A stretch of 36,393 nt of DNA from Oscillospiraceae bacterium (GTDB lineage: Bacteria; Bacillota; Clostridia; Oscillospirales; Oscillospiraceae): contig JAAWSV010000025.1 in the NCBI GenBank assembly GCA_022801715.1, forward strand, positions 1-36,393, in the 5' to 3' direction. Within the stretch, counting starts at the first letter, position 1; the number at the start of each line of letters is the position of its first letter. Positions 33,600 through 36,393 of the stretch are shown here, one piece after another. Under the pieces are notes generated by a model. It searched no databases. It saw only the letters and a list, made by a program, of their open reading frames with translations, and was not told the DNA's origin. Position numbers and translations under genes: made by a program.

Positions 33600-33824
33600 A
33601 AGGATAAAAAAGAATATAGTGGTAGCCGCATCATGGGCGAACGCAAAACCGATCTGCCCTGTTGAGGGCTTGTCATATGGTAACGCGGAGGGGCAGCGCG
33701 GGGTTCGATCCCCCATTGCACAATAAAGCCCTGCACGCTGTACAATGGCAAACGGCACATCGCACACAGCACTACCGTGCGTTGACGTGACGCGGCGAGG
33801 GCGGGAACGGGGAAAAAACGGCAA
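33600..33824 (+). other. Gene-poor stretch with a tRNA-like T-arm
   Basis: No credible gene. Around 33689-33715 the sequence GGGGTTCGATCCCCC is a perfect T-arm and TATGGTAACGCGG before it recalls a D-loop, but no acceptor stem or anticodon arm can be formed. It may be a tRNA fragment or a repeat. A long open frame on the minus strand across it looks like a shadow. Confidence 0.3.
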
Positions 33825-33857
33825 AAGGCTGGACAGAAGCGCTCTGTCCGGCTCTTT
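33825..33857 (+). terminator. Intrinsic terminator downstream of the DIP1984-family gene
   Basis: GCTGGACAGA pairs with TCTGTCCGGC across an AGCGC loop (one G-U pair), followed by TCTTTT. It is 225 bases after the stop codon, so it may instead end a short RNA. Confidence 0.7.
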
Positions 33858-33936
33858 TAATAGGTAAAGTAAAAATGCTTGCATGCTATTGCAAAAACAG
33901 GAATAATGGAGTCTATCCAGTGAACTGAGACCAGAG

Positions 33937-34065
33937 GAGGAGACCGTTGACCTCATGGACTTTGCCAAGGGCCTTCGATAGTTTGCCGCCATTACCCATA
34001 AGGCTCTGAGAACCATATGTGCCGGAGAGATCATCCCCAGCCCTTGAAGGACCTGTGCTTTTTTG
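33937..34065 (+). pseudogene. Possible decayed coding fragment
   Basis: One frame reads protein-like but is interrupted: EETVDLMDFAKGLR, stop, FAAITHKALRTICAGEIIPSP, stop. No ribosome site or start is seen. I cannot assign a family. Confidence 0.25.
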
Positions 34066-34078
34066 ATCAGAGTTCCCC

Positions 34079-34107
34079 TTGACAAAGCACGTATTTCCCG
34101 CTATAAT
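34079..34107 (+). promoter_or_regulatory. Consensus sigma-A promoter of the T-box transcript
   Basis: TTGACA (34079-34084), 17-base spacer, TATAAT (34102-34107): a perfect consensus promoter just upstream of the T-box leader. Confidence 0.92.
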
Positions 34108-34113
34108 GCCACA

Positions 34114-34377
34114 TAACGCGACGATGGGAAGAAGTAGCGCCGTATTGCCCTGCCAAGAGAGCCCCTGTATGGTGGAAGGGGGAGAGGGACGCGGTGTGAA
34201 TACCTCCCGGAGCAGCGGACCGAACTCCCGCGTGGGACAGTAGGCTCCGCCGGGTGCGCCCGATACCGCGCGGTGGGTCTTTGGAGACCCCATGAGGCCG
34301 TCCCCGTGAGGGGCCGGCGTGATAGAGGTGGTACCGCGTTTCCTTCGCCCTCTGTCCTGCGGGACAGAGGGCGTTTT
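34114..34377 (+). promoter_or_regulatory. T-box leader, tyrosine specifier
   Basis: Features in order: GATGGGAAGAAGTAG near the base of stem I (34122), a specifier-loop-like GTGAATACC with UAC at 34201-34203 (tyrosine codon), the T-box AGAGGTGGTACCGCG (34324-34338) and a terminator with stem 34346-34371 and TTTTT. Uncharged tRNA-Tyr would pair with the specifier and T-box to form the antiterminator and allow read-through. The specifier agrees with tyrS 650 bases on. Other stem I codon choices are less likely. Confidence 0.88.
34346..34377 (+). terminator. T-box terminator
   Basis: CGCCCTCTGTCC pairs with GGACAGAGGGCG (loop TGCG or so) and runs into TTTTT. Its left arm overlaps the region that pairs with the T-box in the alternative structure. 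Confidence 0.9.
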
Positions 34378-34402
34378 TGCGCGTAAGAGAGGAGGAGATG
34401 TT

Positions 34403-34927
34403 TTGCGGAAGGTGGTTCTATATATTTCCCTCAGCTTGGACGGGTATATTGCCGATGTTGGCGGAGACGTAGGCTGGCTGGGCGGTCAGGATCCGGATTA
34501 CACGGGGGACTATGGCTATGAGGCCTTCATCTGTACAGCTGATACAGTGCTCATGGGTGCCCGAACCTACCGGCAGGTGACAGAGGAGTTGTCCCCGGAC
34601 TGCTGGCCCTACCAAGGGCTGGAGACCTACATCCTGACCCACCGGCCAGAGCCGGACACACCTGAGCGCCGCTTTGTAGACGGTTCCCCGACAGAGCTGC
34701 TTCGGCGCCTGCGGCAGGAGGAGGGAGGCAATATCTGGATCTGCGGCGGCGCCGATCTGATCCGCCAGTGCATGGGGGAGATCGACGAGTTCCACCTGTC
34801 CATCATGCCCATCCTACTTGGAAATGGAACGCCCCTGTTCCCAGAGGGTGGACCGCCGTTGACACTTCGTTTGACAGATCTGCGGCAGGAGAATGGCGTA
34901 ATAGACTGCGTGTACCAGCGACGGTAA
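34403..34927 (+). CDS. Dihydrofolate reductase-family (RibD C-terminal-like) protein
   Basis: 174 residues from a TTG start with GGAGGAG about 5 bases upstream; a longer frame runs back to 34319, through the T-box terminator, and is rejected. The opening VVLYISLSLDGYIADVGGDV and the VLMGARTYRQV segment, with NIWICGGADLIRQCM near the end, are typical of the YwjB/YyaP-like DHFR family, probably NADPH-dependent. Its substrate is unknown; these proteins are not classical drug-target DHFR. It is the first gene behind the tyrosine T-box and so is probably induced by tyrosine starvation. An AT-rich 96-base gap separates it from tyrS. Confidence 0.86.
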   Translation: MRKVVLYISLSLDGYIADVGGDVGWLGGQDPDYTGDYGYEAFICTADTVLMGARTYRQVTEELSPDCWPYQGLETYILTHRPEPDTPERRFVDGSPTELLRRLRQEEGGNIWICGGADLIRQCMGEIDEFHLSIMPILLGNGTPLFPEGGPPLTLRLTDLRQENGVIDCVYQRR

Positions 34928-35023
34928 TCACATAGAACTATATAAATGCAATAAACATAGAATCATATAAATTAGTTGATTTATAAATAATAAATAATAA
35001 TCAATGAATGAAGGAGATTCAAT

Positions 35024-36250
35024 ATGAAAGTATACGAAGAATTAGTGGCCCGCGGCCTGATCGCGCAGGTCACAAACGAAGCGGAGATCCGGGAGATGAT
35101 CAACAACGGCAAAGCCACCTTCTACATTGGCTTTGACCCCACGGCGGACAGCCTCCATGTGGGCCACTTCATGGCACTGTGCCTGATGAAGCGGCTCCAA
35201 ATGGCGGGCAACAGACCCATCGCCTTAATCGGCGGCGGCACCGGTATGGTGGGAGACCCCTCTGGCCGGACAGACATGCGCTCCATGATGACTCCGGAGA
35301 CCATCCAGCACAACTGCGACTGCTTCAAGAAGCAGATGGAGCGGTTTATTGATTTTGGCGAGGGGAAGGCCATCATGCTCAACAACGCCGAGTGGCTGAT
35401 GAAGCTCAACTATGTGGAGCTTCTGCGGGAGGTGGGGTCCTGCTTCTCTGTGAACAACATGCTCCGGGCTGAGTGCTACAAGCAGCGTATGGAGAAGGGA
35501 CTCAGCTTCCTGGAGTTCAACTACATGATTATGCAGTCCTACGATTTCTACTACATGTTCCAGCACTACGGCTGCAACATGCAGTTCGGCGGCAACGACC
35601 AGTGGAGCAACATGCTGGGCGGCACAGAACTGATCCGCCGGAAGCTGGGGAAGGACGCCCACGCCATGACCATCACCCTGCTCCTCAACAGCGAGGGGAA
35701 GAAGATGGGCAAGACCGCCTCCGGCGCGGTGTGGCTGGACCCCAACAAGACCAGCCCCTACGACTTCTACCAGTACTGGCGAAACATTGACGACGCGGAT
35801 GTGCTCAAGTGCATCCGGATGCTCACCTTCCTGCCCTTGGAGCAGATCAACGAGATGGACGGCTGGGAGGGCAGCCAGCTGAACAAGGCCAAGGAGATTT
35901 TAGCTTGGGAGCTGACCAACTTGGTCCACGGCAAGGAGGAGGCCGACAAGGCCCAAGCTGCGGCCAAGGCCCTCTTCGGTGGCGGCGGAGACCGGGAGAG
36001 TATGCCCTCCACCGTCCTGAAGGACGCCGACTTCGAGAACGGACAGATCAGCGCGGTGGGCCTGCTGGTGGCCTGCGGCTTGGCCTCCTCCCGAGGCGAG
36101 GCCCGGCGGCTGATCCAGCAGGGCGGCGTCAGCGTGGCCGACAAGAAGGTGACGGACATCGACCAAAGCTGGAGCGCGGGGGCCTTCCGAGGCGAGGGGC
36201 TCATCATCAAGAAGGGCAAAAAGGTATTCCACCGGGCAGCAGTGGAGTAA
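35024..36250 (+). CDS. tyrS: Tyrosyl-tRNA synthetase
   Basis: 408 residues. Charges tRNA-Tyr. The class I signatures are HVGH (residues 45-48, in FDPTADSLHVGHFMAL) and KMGKT (about 227-231, in SEGKKMGKTASGAVW), a KMSKS variant. The tyrosine-binding GTGMVGDPSGRT and QFGGNDQWSNMLGG stretches are present. The C-terminal S4 domain (ASSRGEARRLIQQGGVSV) contacts tRNA. The TyrS of long-variant type II is indicated by the KMGKT motif and overall length. AAGGAGA ribosome site. A T-box with a Tyr codon lies upstream of the preceding gene. Confidence 0.96.
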   Translation: MKVYEELVARGLIAQVTNEAEIREMINNGKATFYIGFDPTADSLHVGHFMALCLMKRLQMAGNRPIALIGGGTGMVGDPSGRTDMRSMMTPETIQHNCDCFKKQMERFIDFGEGKAIMLNNAEWLMKLNYVELLREVGSCFSVNNMLRAECYKQRMEKGLSFLEFNYMIMQSYDFYYMFQHYGCNMQFGGNDQWSNMLGGTELIRRKLGKDAHAMTITLLLNSEGKKMGKTASGAVWLDPNKTSPYDFYQYWRNIDDADVLKCIRMLTFLPLEQINEMDGWEGSQLNKAKEILAWELTNLVHGKEEADKAQAAAKALFGGGGDRESMPSTVLKDADFENGQISAVGLLVACGLASSRGEARRLIQQGGVSVADKKVTDIDQSWSAGAFRGEGLIIKKGKKVFHRAAVE

Positions 36251-36339
36251 GCTCGTTGTATCAGGAGAACATTTGTCAAGGGGGATTTCACCTAAAACTG
36301 AGACAGACAAGACCATAAAAACTTAGTGGAGCTGCTGAC

Positions 36340-36373
36340 AATCCCGGCACTATGATGGTGCTGGGATTTTTCT
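36340..36373 (+). terminator. Terminator after tyrS
   Basis: AATCCCGGCAC (36340-36350) pairs with GTGCTGGGATT (36358-36368) and continues into TTTCTG. About 90 bases after the stop codon; the gap shows no gene. Confidence 0.8.
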
Positions 36374-36393
36374 GTTTAGGCTGTCCTATAATT

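Noticed and set aside
33689-33715. Functional tRNA gene
   Set aside because: Only a T-arm and a D-loop-like stretch are present; acceptor and anticodon stems cannot be formed.
33486-34085. 199-codon open frame on the minus strand
   Set aside because: It overlaps the DIP1984-family gene and the gene-poor stretch, has no ribosome site or recognisable domain, and reads like low-complexity shadow sequence.
34319-34402. Longer GTG start for the DHFR-like protein
   Set aside because: It would translate through the T-box motif and terminator; the TTG at 34403 has a proper ribosome site and matches the family start.
1-36393. CRISPR array or prophage
   Set aside because: No regularly spaced direct repeats, cas genes, integrase, capsid or terminase genes were found.

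Overview
The window looks like chromosomal DNA of a GC-rich, Gram-positive-type anaerobe of the class Clostridia, most likely an Oscillospiraceae-type gut bacterium (Flavonifractor/Oscillibacter-like). This is inferred from Clostridia-style gene sets and operon order (dnaG-rpoD, dxs-tlyA-nadK-argR-recN), strong AGGAGG-type ribosome sites, sigma-A promoters, a T-box leader, and an S-layer-homology protein together with a CsaB-type pyruvyl transferase. No phage, plasmid or CRISPR region is visible.

Left part (1-8100): a truncated 2-oxo-acid dehydrogenase E2 remnant at the edge, a DUF4330-like membrane protein on the minus strand, a large glycosyltransferase/CsaB fusion, a P-loop ATPase, then the minus-strand dnaG-rpoD operon with a very strong shared terminator. 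Middle (8100-15300): a MATE efflux pump with a phosphopantetheinyl transferase, a minus-strand murC and YbaK/ProX-type editing protein, then cca-nfo overlapping by 4 bases. Accessory stretch (15300-24900): an exported SLH/phosphodiester-glycosidase protein, a YjiH-type transporter, small or unknown proteins, a lipoprotein built from a tandem duplication, a MITE-like palindromic element, an EamA-type transporter, a CbrC-family protein and a PLP-dependent methionine gamma-lyase-like protein.

The most interesting region is 24988-32076. A strong sigma-A promoter fires into a gene-free, highly structured stretch of about 650 nt, followed directly by a small multi-spanning membrane protein and then dxs, tlyA, nadK, argR and recN. 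Size, promoter, structure and gene order match the OLE (Ornate, Large, Extremophilic) RNA and its membrane partner OapA. OLE is a known RNA class with no settled biochemical mechanism. Here it sits in what looks like a mesophilic, gut-type lineage and is separated from the nusB/xseA/ispA genes that lie upstream of it in other bacteria.

Right part (32080-36393): an M28-peptidase-like membrane protein that has lost key catalytic residues, a DIP1984-family protein, a 480-base gene-poor stretch with remnants, then a near-perfect promoter and a T-box leader with a tyrosine (UAC) specifier. The T-box is followed first by a dihydrofolate-reductase-like gene and only then by tyrS.

Links between genes: the CsaB-type domain would pyruvylate the cell-wall polysaccharide that SLH domains bind, so the exported SLH protein is a plausible client. 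The dxs-recN operon joins isoprenoid synthesis, ribosome methylation, NADP supply, arginine regulation and DNA repair under the OLE promoter.
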